From contig CAWFAI010000013.1 of NCBI GenBank assembly GCA_963813725.1, positions 310,001 to 374,000 of the forward strand: 64,000 nucleotides of DNA. The letters run 5' to 3'. Of this stretch, positions 8,193 to 15,319 are shown in pieces; position 1 is the first letter of the stretch, and each line of letters opens with the position of its first letter. The stretch is from VGBV01 sp963813725 (GTDB lineage: Bacteria; Actinomycetota; Thermoleophilia; Solirubrobacterales; 70-9). The notes below the pieces were generated by a model, which worked only from the letters and a program-made list of their open reading frames with translations, did not search any database and was not told the origin of the DNA. The position numbers were made by a program, and so were the translations under genes.

Positions 8193-9030
8193 TCGCATCG
8201 CCAAGTACGGCATGAGGACGGTCGCCCTGACCTACCTGCTGCTGCTGCTGGCGATCCCGCTGGTGATGATCTTCGTCAAGACGTTCGAGAACGGGATCAG
8301 CGAGCCGCTCGACTCGATCACGAGCCCGGATGGCCTGCATGCCTTCTGGATGACGATCCTCTGCGTCGGGATCGCCGTGCCGCTGAACACCATCTTCGGG
8401 ATCCTCTGCGCGCTGATGCTGGTGCGTCAGGACTTCTGGGGCAAGGGCATCATCAACTCGCTGATCGACCTGCCCTTCGCGGTCTCCCCTGTGGTGATCG
8501 GGCTGTCGCTGTTCCTCGTGTACGGCGCCGACGGATTCATCGGCGGCCCGCTCAACGACGCGGGCATCCAGATCATCTTCTCCACCCCCGGCCTGGTGCT
8601 GGCCACGGTGTTCGTCTCGCTGCCCTTCGTGGTGCGCGAGGTGATGCCCGTGCTGCAGGAGATCGGCGACGACCAGGAGCAGGCCGCGACGACCCTCGGG
8701 TCCTCTCCCTGGCAGACGTTCTGGAAGATCACGCTGCCCTCGATTCGCTGGGGCGTGACCTACGGGGTCGTGCTGGCCACCGCGCGCTCGCTCGGCGAGT
8801 TCGGAGCGGTCGCCGTGGTCTCGGGCAAGATCTCCGGCCAGACCGAGACCCTTCCGATCTTCGTCGAGAGCGAATACGGAACCTTCAACGTGGAGGGCGC
8901 GTACGCGGCGGCGATCCTGCTGGCGATTCTCGCCGTGCTCGTCCTCGTCTCAATGAACCTGTTGCGCAGGAGGCCCGAGGTCGAGGACTTCGATCCTGCC
9001 GGCCACATCGTCCAAGAGAAGGAGGCCTGA
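8179..9030 (+). CDS. cysW: Sulfate ABC transporter permease CysW
   Basis: This second channel subunit, 283 residues with about six membrane segments, pairs with CysT. The EAA loop is EQAATTLGSSPWQTFWKITLP and is followed by ARSLGEFGAVAVVSGKI, diagnostic of CysW, and ETLPIFVE. Its ATG lies within the end of cysT, and the stop is 2 nt before cysA, so the three genes should be translated as one operon. Confidence 0.92.
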   Translation: MSEGSRIAKYGMRTVALTYLLLLLAIPLVMIFVKTFENGISEPLDSITSPDGLHAFWMTILCVGIAVPLNTIFGILCALMLVRQDFWGKGIINSLIDLPFAVSPVVIGLSLFLVYGADGFIGGPLNDAGIQIIFSTPGLVLATVFVSLPFVVREVMPVLQEIGDDQEQAATTLGSSPWQTFWKITLPSIRWGVTYGVVLATARSLGEFGAVAVVSGKISGQTETLPIFVESEYGTFNVEGAYAAAILLAILAVLVLVSMNLLRRRPEVEDFDPAGHIVQEKEA

Positions 9031-9032
9031 CC

Positions 9033-10028
9033 ATGGGCATCGCAGCTGAGCACGTGACCAAGCAATTCGGAGACTTCGTCGCCCTCGACGACGTCTCGAT
9101 CGACGTTCCCGACGGCGGGCTGACCGCCCTGCTCGGGCCTTCGGGCAGCGGCAAGTCGACCCTGCTGAGGGTGATCGCGGGGCTCGAGGAGCCCGACCAG
9201 GGCCGCGTCGTCATCAACGGCCAGGACAACACCAAGGTCCGCGTCCAGGACCGCGACGTCGGCTTCGTCTTCCAGCACTACGCCGCGTTCAAGCACATGA
9301 CGGTGTTCGACAACATCGCCTACGGGCTGCGCATCCGCGGCGAGGGGAAGGGAATGGTCCGCGAGCGCGTCAACCAGCTGATCGGCCTGGTCCACCTGCA
9401 GGGCTTCGAGCGGCGCTACCCCAACCAGCTCTCCGGCGGCCAGCGCCAGCGCATGGCCCTCGCCAGGGCGCTCGCGGTGGAGCCGAAGGTGCTGCTGCTG
9501 GACGAGCCGTTCGGCGCCCTCGACGCCAAGGTGCGCCAGGAGCTGCGGACGTGGCTGCGCCGCCTCCACGACGAGGTCCACGTGACGACGATCTTCGTCA
9601 CCCACGACCAGGAGGAGGCGATGGAGGTCGCCGAGCAGATCATCGTCATGAACGATGGCAGGGTCGAGCAGTCCGGCGGCCCGCGCGACCTCTACGAGCA
9701 TCCGGCCAGCGAGTTCGTGATGAGCTTCGTCGGCCCGGCCCATCGCCTCGGCACCGCGTGGGTGCGCCCGCACGACGTCGAGATCCGCCACGAGCCCAAC
9801 GGCAAGACGATCGAGGCGCTGATCGACCGGGTCGTGCACCTCGGGTTCGAGGTCAGGGTCGAGCTGACGCTCGAGGACGGCGAGAAGTTCTCGGTGCAGC
9901 TGACGCGCGAGCAGGTGGACGAGCTGGAGCTGCGCGAGGGCCAGATCGTGTTCGTGCGGCCGAAGGCGTCCAAGGTGTTCAGGGACGGCGACGGCGCCGC
10001 CCCCGTCCCGCAGCCGGAGGTCGCCTAG
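9033..10028 (+). CDS. cysA: Sulfate ABC transporter ATP-binding protein CysA
   Basis: This is the ATPase that powers sulfate uptake. In 331 residues it has Walker A GPSGSGKST (35-43), the Q-loop near 81, the signature LSGGQ (133-137), Walker B VLLLDEP (about 153-159), the switch His in FVTHDQEEA, and a C-terminal TOBE-like beta domain (TAWVRPHDVEI onward) as in CysA. The ATG at 9033 immediately follows cysW. It is the last gene of the importer operon and faces the Rrf2 regulator gene tail to tail. Confidence 0.93.
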   Translation: MGIAAEHVTKQFGDFVALDDVSIDVPDGGLTALLGPSGSGKSTLLRVIAGLEEPDQGRVVINGQDNTKVRVQDRDVGFVFQHYAAFKHMTVFDNIAYGLRIRGEGKGMVRERVNQLIGLVHLQGFERRYPNQLSGGQRQRMALARALAVEPKVLLLDEPFGALDAKVRQELRTWLRRLHDEVHVTTIFVTHDQEEAMEVAEQIIVMNDGRVEQSGGPRDLYEHPASEFVMSFVGPAHRLGTAWVRPHDVEIRHEPNGKTIEALIDRVVHLGFEVRVELTLEDGEKFSVQLTREQVDELELREGQIVFVRPKASKVFRDGDGAAPVPQPEVA

Positions 10029-10045
10029 ACGGTAGGCCAGGGGTT

Positions 10046-10079
10046 GAGCGAGCCGGCGAGGCGCCACCGGCTTGCGCTC
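10046..10079. terminator. Hairpin between convergent cysA and rrf2-type gene
   Basis: GAGCG-a-GCCGG pairs with CCGGC-tt-GCGCTC around a loop of about ten bases. It lies in the 65-nt gap between two converging stop codons. There is no T-run on either side, so it is a weak candidate for a bidirectional terminator. Confidence 0.35.
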
Positions 10080-10093
10080 GCGGAGGACGACCG

Positions 10094-10558
10094 CTAGCGC
10101 GGGCTCCAGGCTTCTGCCGGCTCGCTCAGCTCCCTGATCGCCTCCGGCAGCTCGCCCGCGACGACGTCGGCGAGCGTCACCTCCTCCAGCACCGCGCGCA
10201 GGTTGGCGCGGAGCGCGATCCAGACCTCCTGCAGCGGCTTCGCGCCGCCCCGGTACTTGAGCCCTTCCGGCGACTCGCCGCGCACGCTCGCCAGCGGCCC
10301 CTCGACCGCCCGCACGATGTCGGCCAGCGTCACCTCGTCCGCCGGCCTGTTGAGCCAGTAGCCGCCCTGCGCCCCGCGCCTGCTGTTGACGATGCCGACG
10401 TGCTTCAGCTCCCCCAGGATGTTCTCCAGGAACTTCAGCGGAATCCCCTGCGCCTCGGCGATCACGTCGCCCTTCACCGGCTGCTCGGGATCGCCCCCAG
10501 CGGCGGCCAGCTCCACCGCGGCCCTGACGGCGTAGTCCACCTTCGCTGAGATCCTCAT
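10094..10558 (-). CDS. Rrf2-family transcriptional regulator, cysteine-free
   Basis: This 154-residue regulator starts MRISAKVDYAVRAAVELAAAG and has the Rrf2 winged helix: the recognition segment IPLKFLENILGELKHVGIVNS and the wing RRGAQGGYWLNRPADEVTLADIVRAVEG. The central region has no cysteine at all, so it should not bind an Fe-S cluster as IscR or NsrR do. That fits the CymR/CysR branch, which senses sulfur status, and its position next to the sulfate importer supports this. The binding site might be the dyad at 6194-6211 (inference). Confidence 0.88.
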   Translation of the reverse strand: MRISAKVDYAVRAAVELAAAGGDPEQPVKGDVIAEAQGIPLKFLENILGELKHVGIVNSRRGAQGGYWLNRPADEVTLADIVRAVEGPLASVRGESPEGLKYRGGAKPLQEVWIALRANLRAVLEEVTLADVVAGELPEAIRELSEPAEAWSPR

Positions 10559-10598
10559 CCGCTGCGCTCTCCGATCACCTGGACGATGGGTGCCGCAG

Positions 10599-10671
10599 TG
10601 CCCCCCCCGGGACTCGAACCCGGACCGCCGGCTTAAAAGGCCGGAACTCTAGCCAGTTGAGTTAAGGGGGC
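10599..10671 (-). tRNA. tRNA-Lys(TTT)
   Basis: On the minus strand the gene reads 5' GCCCCCT ... GGGGGGC-A 3', with a full cloverleaf: D arm with AACTGG, anticodon stem CCGGC/GCCGG around CTTTTAA (anticodon TTT, lysine), and T arm CCGGG-TTCGAGT-CCCGG. The 3' CCA is not encoded. It sits just downstream of purH. Confidence 0.95.
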
Positions 10672-10703
10672 CCGCGGAGTTTGCCAGGGACGCCCCGGCC
10701 CCC

Positions 10704-12314
10704 TCAATGCCGGAAATGCCTGCGCTTGGTGAAGACCATCGGGACGCCGGCGGCGTCGCAGGCCTCGATCACCTCGGCGTCGCGCTTGGAGCCGCCCGGC
10801 TGGATCACCGCGGCGGCGCCGGCGTCGATCGCCGCCTGCACGCCGTCGGCGAAGGGGAAGAAGGCGTCCGAGGCGATCGCTGAGCCGGCCAGGAGCTGTT
10901 CGACTTCCGGGCCCCGCGCCTCCTGCGCCTTCTCGATCGCGAGCCGGACCGAGTCCACACGGCTCATCTGGCCGGCGCCGATGCCGAGGGTGGCGCCGCC
11001 GCGAGCGAGCACGATCGCGTTCGAGCGCACGTGGCGCACGACCCGCCAGGCGAACAGCAGGTCCGCCCACTGCTCGTCGGTCGGCTGCGTCTGGGTCGCC
11101 ACCTCCATCAGCTCGCGCGGCTCGGGCGAGCCGTCGGGGTCCTGCACCAGCATGCCGCCGCGCACCCGCTTGATGTCCGGCTCGACCTGGTGCGCCCGCC
11201 TCTCGGTGTCCTCGAGTATCCGGATCCCCTCCTTCTGCTGCAGGACGGGCAGCGCCCCGTCCTCGTATCCGGGCGCGATCAGCGCCTCGACGAACTGCTC
11301 GTTCAGACGCTCGGCCAGAGGAACGGTCACCGGCCGGTTCAATGCGATCACCCCGCCGAAGGCCGAGATGGGGTCGCAGGCGAAGGCCCCCTCGTAGGCG
11401 TCCTCGGCCGTCTCCGCCTCGGCGGCGCCGCAGGGGTTGTTGTGCTTCACGATCACGCACGCCGCTCTCTCGAGGTCGGAGCAGAGGCGCCGGGCCGAGT
11501 CCAGGTCGAGCACGTTGTTGAACGACAGCGGCTTGCCGTGCAGCTTCGCCACCCTCGAGAGCACGTGCGAGCGCACCCCGGACTCGACGTAGAGCGCAGC
11601 CCGCTGGTGGGGGTTCTCGCCGTAGGTCAGGTCCAGCTCCTTCTCCCAGGAGGTGACCCAATGCTGCGGCAGGGTCTCGTATCGCCGCCCGAACCAGCGG
11701 CTGATCGCAGCGTCGTATCGCGCGGTGTAGGCGAAGGCCTCGTTGGCGAGCCAGTGGCGGGTCGGCGCCGACAGCTCGCCGGCCTCCTCCAGCTCGCCCA
11801 GCACGGCGTCATAGCTCTCGGGCTTGACGACCACGGCGACGAAGCGGTGGTTCTTGGCGGCGGCACGGATCATCGTCGGCCCCCCGACGTCGATCTGCTC
11901 GATCGCCTCCTCCTCGGGCACGTCGTAGCGCGCGATCGTGCGCTCGAACGGATAGAGGTTGACGCAGACGAGGTCGATCGGCTCGATCTCGCGCTCGTCG
12001 AGCGTGGCCGCGTGCTCGGGGTTGTCGCGAACGGCCAGCAGCGCCGCGTGCAGGTGCGGATGAAGCGTCTTCACCCGCCCGTCCAGGATCTCGGGGAACC
12101 CGGTCAGGTCCTCGACCGGCCGGACATCGACGCCCGCCTCCTGCAGCACGGTCGCGGTCCCCCCGGTGGAGACGATCTCGACCCCCAGCTTGGCGAGGCC
12201 GGTGGCGAAGTCCGCCGCCGCCGTCTTGTCCGCCACCGAGATCAGCGCGCGCCTTACCGGCAGGGAGTCGCCGGCGGGCTCGGGCAGGTCCTCGTAGGCG
12301 GGGGCGGTGGGCAC
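10704..12314 (-). CDS. purH: Bifunctional AICAR formyltransferase / IMP cyclohydrolase
   Basis: PurH carries out the last two steps of IMP synthesis. The 536-residue protein has the N-terminal IMP cyclohydrolase domain (RRALISVADKTAAADFA, GVEIVSTGGTATVL, DGRVKTLHPHLHAALLA, NLYPFE, DVGGPTMIRAAAKNH) and the C-terminal transformylase domain (LTYGENPHQRAALY, LHGKPLSFNNVLD, CVIVKHNNPCGAA, SAFGGVIALNRP). It follows purN by 12 nt and ends the leftward purine set, just before tRNA-Lys. The length is normal. Confidence 0.95.
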   Translation of the reverse strand: MPTAPAYEDLPEPAGDSLPVRRALISVADKTAAADFATGLAKLGVEIVSTGGTATVLQEAGVDVRPVEDLTGFPEILDGRVKTLHPHLHAALLAVRDNPEHAATLDEREIEPIDLVCVNLYPFERTIARYDVPEEEAIEQIDVGGPTMIRAAAKNHRFVAVVVKPESYDAVLGELEEAGELSAPTRHWLANEAFAYTARYDAAISRWFGRRYETLPQHWVTSWEKELDLTYGENPHQRAALYVESGVRSHVLSRVAKLHGKPLSFNNVLDLDSARRLCSDLERAACVIVKHNNPCGAAEAETAEDAYEGAFACDPISAFGGVIALNRPVTVPLAERLNEQFVEALIAPGYEDGALPVLQQKEGIRILEDTERRAHQVEPDIKRVRGGMLVQDPDGSPEPRELMEVATQTQPTDEQWADLLFAWRVVRHVRSNAIVLARGGATLGIGAGQMSRVDSVRLAIEKAQEARGPEVEQLLAGSAIASDAFFPFADGVQAAIDAGAAAVIQPGGSKRDAEVIEACDAAGVPMVFTKRRHFRH

Positions 12315-12326
12315 GCAGGCGCGAGT

Positions 12327-12948
12327 CTATTCGGGCTCGATTACGACCAGCCGCGGGTTGGCGGGGTCGATGCTCACCCTGCCCGCCGCGATCAGGCGGA
12401 TCGTCTCCGGCAGCAGCGCGTGCTCGGTCGCGTGGATCGCCGCCTCGAGCTCGTCCCAGTCGCGGCTGGGGGGCACGGGCACGGGCCTCTGGAAGATGAT
12501 CGGCCCCGAATCCACGCCCTCGTCGACGAAGTGCACCGTCACCCCGGTGATCTTGCTGCCGTGGTCGAGCGCCTGCTGCACGGCGTCGAGCCCCGGGAAC
12601 GAGGGCAGCAGGGCGGGGTGCACGTTCACGATCCGGTGCGGGAAGCGGAGGATGAACTCGCCCGAGAGCAGCTGCATGTAGCCGGCCAGAACCACCAGAT
12701 CCACCTCGCGTTCAGTCAGCCAGTCGGCGATCGCCAGATCGCGCGCAAGCCGATCCGAATGCCCGGATACGGGGAACACCGCCGTTTCGACCCCGGCCTC
12801 CTCGGCTCGTTCGAGCGCACGCGCGCCCGGCCTGGTCCGAGGCAACGCCGACGACCTCGATCCCGTCCTGCCCATGGAGCTGATCCAGGATCGCCTGCAG
12901 GTTGGTGCCGGTGCCCGAGGCCAGCACGGCGATGCGAAGGCCCCCCAT
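12327..12948 (-). CDS. purN: GAR transformylase PurN, frameshifted
   Basis: PurN formylates glycinamide ribonucleotide with 10-formyl-THF. The start MGGLRIAVLASGTGTNLQAI is typical, and the rest lies in another frame: VDLVVLAGYMQLL, RIVNVHPALLPSFPG (catalytic Asn/His) and TVHFVDEGVDSGPII (catalytic Asp). One extra base near 12823-12830, after VVGVASDQAG, explains the break; 622 nt is 207 codons plus one. The ATG at 12948 lies 10 nt after the purF stop. Confidence 0.88.
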
Positions 12949-12957
12949 GCCCCGCAG

Positions 12958-14430
12958 CTACCTGTGTGCGGGGACGACGGCGATGTCCTCGAGGGCGAAC
13001 TTGCCGTTTGCCGATTCGGGGTCGCCCAGCGGGTAGTCGCCCGTGAAGCAGGCGTCGCAGTGGCGCTCACGCGGCGTGCCCACTGCCTTGTAGACGCCCT
13101 CGATCGAGAGGTACGCGAGGGAATCGGCGCCCAGTTCCTCAGCGATCTCGGCCTCGGTGCGGTCGTGGGCGATCATCTCCTCGCGAGTGGACATGTCGAT
13201 TCCGTAGTGGCAGGGATGGCGGATCGGCGGGGCCGAGATGCGCAGGTGGACCTCGGTCGCGCCGGCTTCCTTCAGCATCGCGACGATCTGGCGCGTGGTG
13301 TTGCCGCGGACGATCGAGTCGTCCACCACGACGATGCGCTTGCCGGCGACGATCTCGGGCAGCGGGTTGAACTTCATCCGCAGGCCGTGCTTGCGCAGCT
13401 CCTGGCCGGGCTGGATGAAGGTCCGCTGCACGTAGCGGTTCTTGATCAGGCCGTCGTCCTTCGGCAGCCCGGACGCCCGCGCGAACCCGTTGGCCATCGG
13501 ATTCCCGGAGTCGGGAACGGAGATCACCAGGTCGGCTTCCACCGGCGCCTCCTCGGCCAGCAGCTCGCCCATCCGGCCGCGGACCTCCTGCAGGACGCGG
13601 CCCTCCAGGCGGGTGTCGGGGCGCGAGAAATAGATGTGCTCGAACACGCAGTGAGCCGGACGCTCGGCCTTGATCACCTGCTTCATCTCCAGTCCGCCCT
13701 CGGTCAGCGAGACCATCTCGCCCGGCTGCACCTCGCGGATCAGCTTGGCGCCGATGATGTCGAACGCGCAGCTCTCCGATGCGACCACGAAGCACTCGTC
13801 GTGGCCGTCGCCGGGATTGATCTTGCCCAGGGCCAATGGCCGCACCCCGTGGGGATCGCGGAAGGCGACGACCGCGTGCTTGGTCATCACCACCGTCGAG
13901 TAGGCCCCCTGCAGCCGCGGCATCACCTCGGCAACGGCGTCCTCGATCCAGTCGTTGCCTTCGCCGGCCCGCTTGGAGAGCAGCGCCGCCATGATCTCCG
14001 AGTCCGAGGTGCCGCGCAGCGCCGTGCCGGCCTCGGTCAGCTCGTTGTAGTGCTCGACGGCGTTGGTCAGGTTGCCGTTATGCGCAAGCGCCAGCTCGCG
14101 GCCGTCGTCGCGCCAGACCGGCTGGGCGTTCTCCCAGGCGCCGCCCCCGGTGGTCGAGTAGCGCACGTGACCGATGGCCATGTCGCCCGCGAGCGCGCGC
14201 AGCTTCTCCTCGTCGAACACCTGCGAGACGAGCCCCAGCTCGCGCAGCGTCGTGATGTGGCCTCCCTCGCAGGTCGCGATGCCGGCCGACTCCTGCCCGC
14301 GGTGCTGCAGCGCGTACAACCCGAAGTAGGCGAGGCGCGCGACCTCGCGCCCGGGCGCGTACACGCCGAACACCCCGCACTCGTCGCGCGGGCCATCACG
14401 AAAAGGAACGTCCATCGGGCGCTCGCTCAA
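12958..14430 (-). CDS. purF: Amidophosphoribosyltransferase PurF
   Basis: PurF commits PRPP to purines by adding an amino group from glutamine. The 490-residue protein has a 17-residue propeptide before the catalytic Cys (DECGVFGVYAP), the glutaminase domain (ALQHRGQESAGIA, IGHVRYSTTG, NGNLTN) and the phosphoribosyltransferase domain with the PRPP loop IVVVDDSIVRGNTTRQIV. Cysteines in AHCVFEHIYFSRPD, RHPCHYGIDM and RHCDACFTGDYP match the four ligands of the structural 4Fe-4S cluster of the Bacillus-type enzyme. purM, often the next gene, is absent; purN follows directly. Confidence 0.95.
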   Translation of the reverse strand: MSERPMDVPFRDGPRDECGVFGVYAPGREVARLAYFGLYALQHRGQESAGIATCEGGHITTLRELGLVSQVFDEEKLRALAGDMAIGHVRYSTTGGGAWENAQPVWRDDGRELALAHNGNLTNAVEHYNELTEAGTALRGTSDSEIMAALLSKRAGEGNDWIEDAVAEVMPRLQGAYSTVVMTKHAVVAFRDPHGVRPLALGKINPGDGHDECFVVASESCAFDIIGAKLIREVQPGEMVSLTEGGLEMKQVIKAERPAHCVFEHIYFSRPDTRLEGRVLQEVRGRMGELLAEEAPVEADLVISVPDSGNPMANGFARASGLPKDDGLIKNRYVQRTFIQPGQELRKHGLRMKFNPLPEIVAGKRIVVVDDSIVRGNTTRQIVAMLKEAGATEVHLRISAPPIRHPCHYGIDMSTREEMIAHDRTEAEIAEELGADSLAYLSIEGVYKAVGTPRERHCDACFTGDYPLGDPESANGKFALEDIAVVPAHR

Positions 14431-14473
14431 GATGGGAAGAGGTGTCTCAACCTCTGGAGATAGACGACAGGGG

Positions 14474-14535
14474 CAGTGCGAAACCTGCGCACTGAGGGTA
14501 CCAACGGGGCGGGTCGCAGCCGACCCTCCGGTCGG
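14474..14535. other. Two hairpins between the DM13 gene and purF
   Basis: CAGTGCG (14474-14480) and CGCACTG (14488-14494) form a perfect 7-bp stem with a 7-nt loop. CCGACC and GGTCGG (14520-14535) form a 6-bp stem with a CTCC tetraloop. They occupy the 145-nt gap upstream of purF on the leftward transcript. No T-run follows either stem, so they are not classical terminators and may be leader structures. Confidence 0.4.
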
Positions 14536-14575
14536 GGGATCCGGCCGAAGGTACGGCTTCTTCAGGCTGGCGGAG

Positions 14576-15286
14576 CTAGGCGGACATGAGCTCGGCGACT
14601 GCGATCCGCACCGTGAAGGGGGTGCAGTAGAGCATCACCGTGCCGTGGCGGTTCAGGTCTGCGTCGGCGGGGATCTCGTACTGCTGGTTGCCGACGTTGC
14701 CCTTCAGGCTGCCCAGCTCGACCCGGTCGCCGGTCTGGTCCGGCCCGGTGGTGAGCCAGACCTCGACCTGGGCGCCGGGGTCGACGTCGAAGTCCGTGAA
14801 GGTGAGGACGCGGCCGCCGCCGGGCTCCTGGACCACGGTCGCAGTGCCGCTGCCGTCGTGGCCGTCCTCGCCCATGAAGCTGCCGCTCGCGAGCGTCGTG
14901 TTGCCGGCCTGCTTCCGGGCTCCGCCCGAGGCCTCTGCCGAGGCCAGGCCCTGCTCCGCCTCCGCTCCCTCGGCCGTCTTCGCGGCCGTGACGACGTCCT
15001 CGTCCACCTCCTCGTCGCGGACCGAGAACCAGTAGTAGCTGCCGCCGGCGATCACGGCGCCGACCGCGAGCCCCGCGATCACCTGGGGCAGCATGCCGCG
15101 CGGCGATGCGTAGAGAAGAAACCCGAGCCCGACGATGCCCGCCCAGGCGACGCTGAGCAGAAGCGCCTGGGTCATCGTCTCCGCCACCTCGCGCTGGAGG
15201 ACCACCGAACCGGCGGCGATCAGCACCAGCATCAGACCCACGACCAAGAGCGGGCGGTGTCTGCTCTCCTGCATCCGCCGCAGCAT
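14576..15286 (-). CDS. Membrane-anchored DM13-domain protein
   Basis: This 236-residue protein has three N-terminal hydrophobic segments (about 12-30, 40-58 and 66-82), an acidic, low-complexity linker, and a C-terminal DM13 domain from about residue 130: ASGSFMGEDGHDGSGTATVV, LTFTDFDVDPGAQVEVWL, GSLKGNVGNQQYEIP and a Cys in VMLYCTPFTV. DM13 domains have been proposed to take part in redox or adhesion functions outside the cytoplasm; the function here is unknown. It sits between purL and purF on the same strand, with no obvious link to purine synthesis. Confidence 0.8.
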   Translation of the reverse strand: MLRRMQESRHRPLLVVGLMLVLIAAGSVVLQREVAETMTQALLLSVAWAGIVGLGFLLYASPRGMLPQVIAGLAVGAVIAGGSYYWFSVRDEEVDEDVVTAAKTAEGAEAEQGLASAEASGGARKQAGNTTLASGSFMGEDGHDGSGTATVVQEPGGGRVLTFTDFDVDPGAQVEVWLTTGPDQTGDRVELGSLKGNVGNQQYEIPADADLNRHGTVMLYCTPFTVRIAVAELMSA

Positions 15287-15319
15287 GCGCCTGCGGGCTA
15301 AGCCGGGGCTAAGCCCCTC

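Noticed and set aside
15296..15317. Intrinsic terminator after purL (GGGGC-TAA-GCCCC)
   Set aside because: The stem is only five pairs with no T-run, and the DM13 gene follows at once on the same strand.
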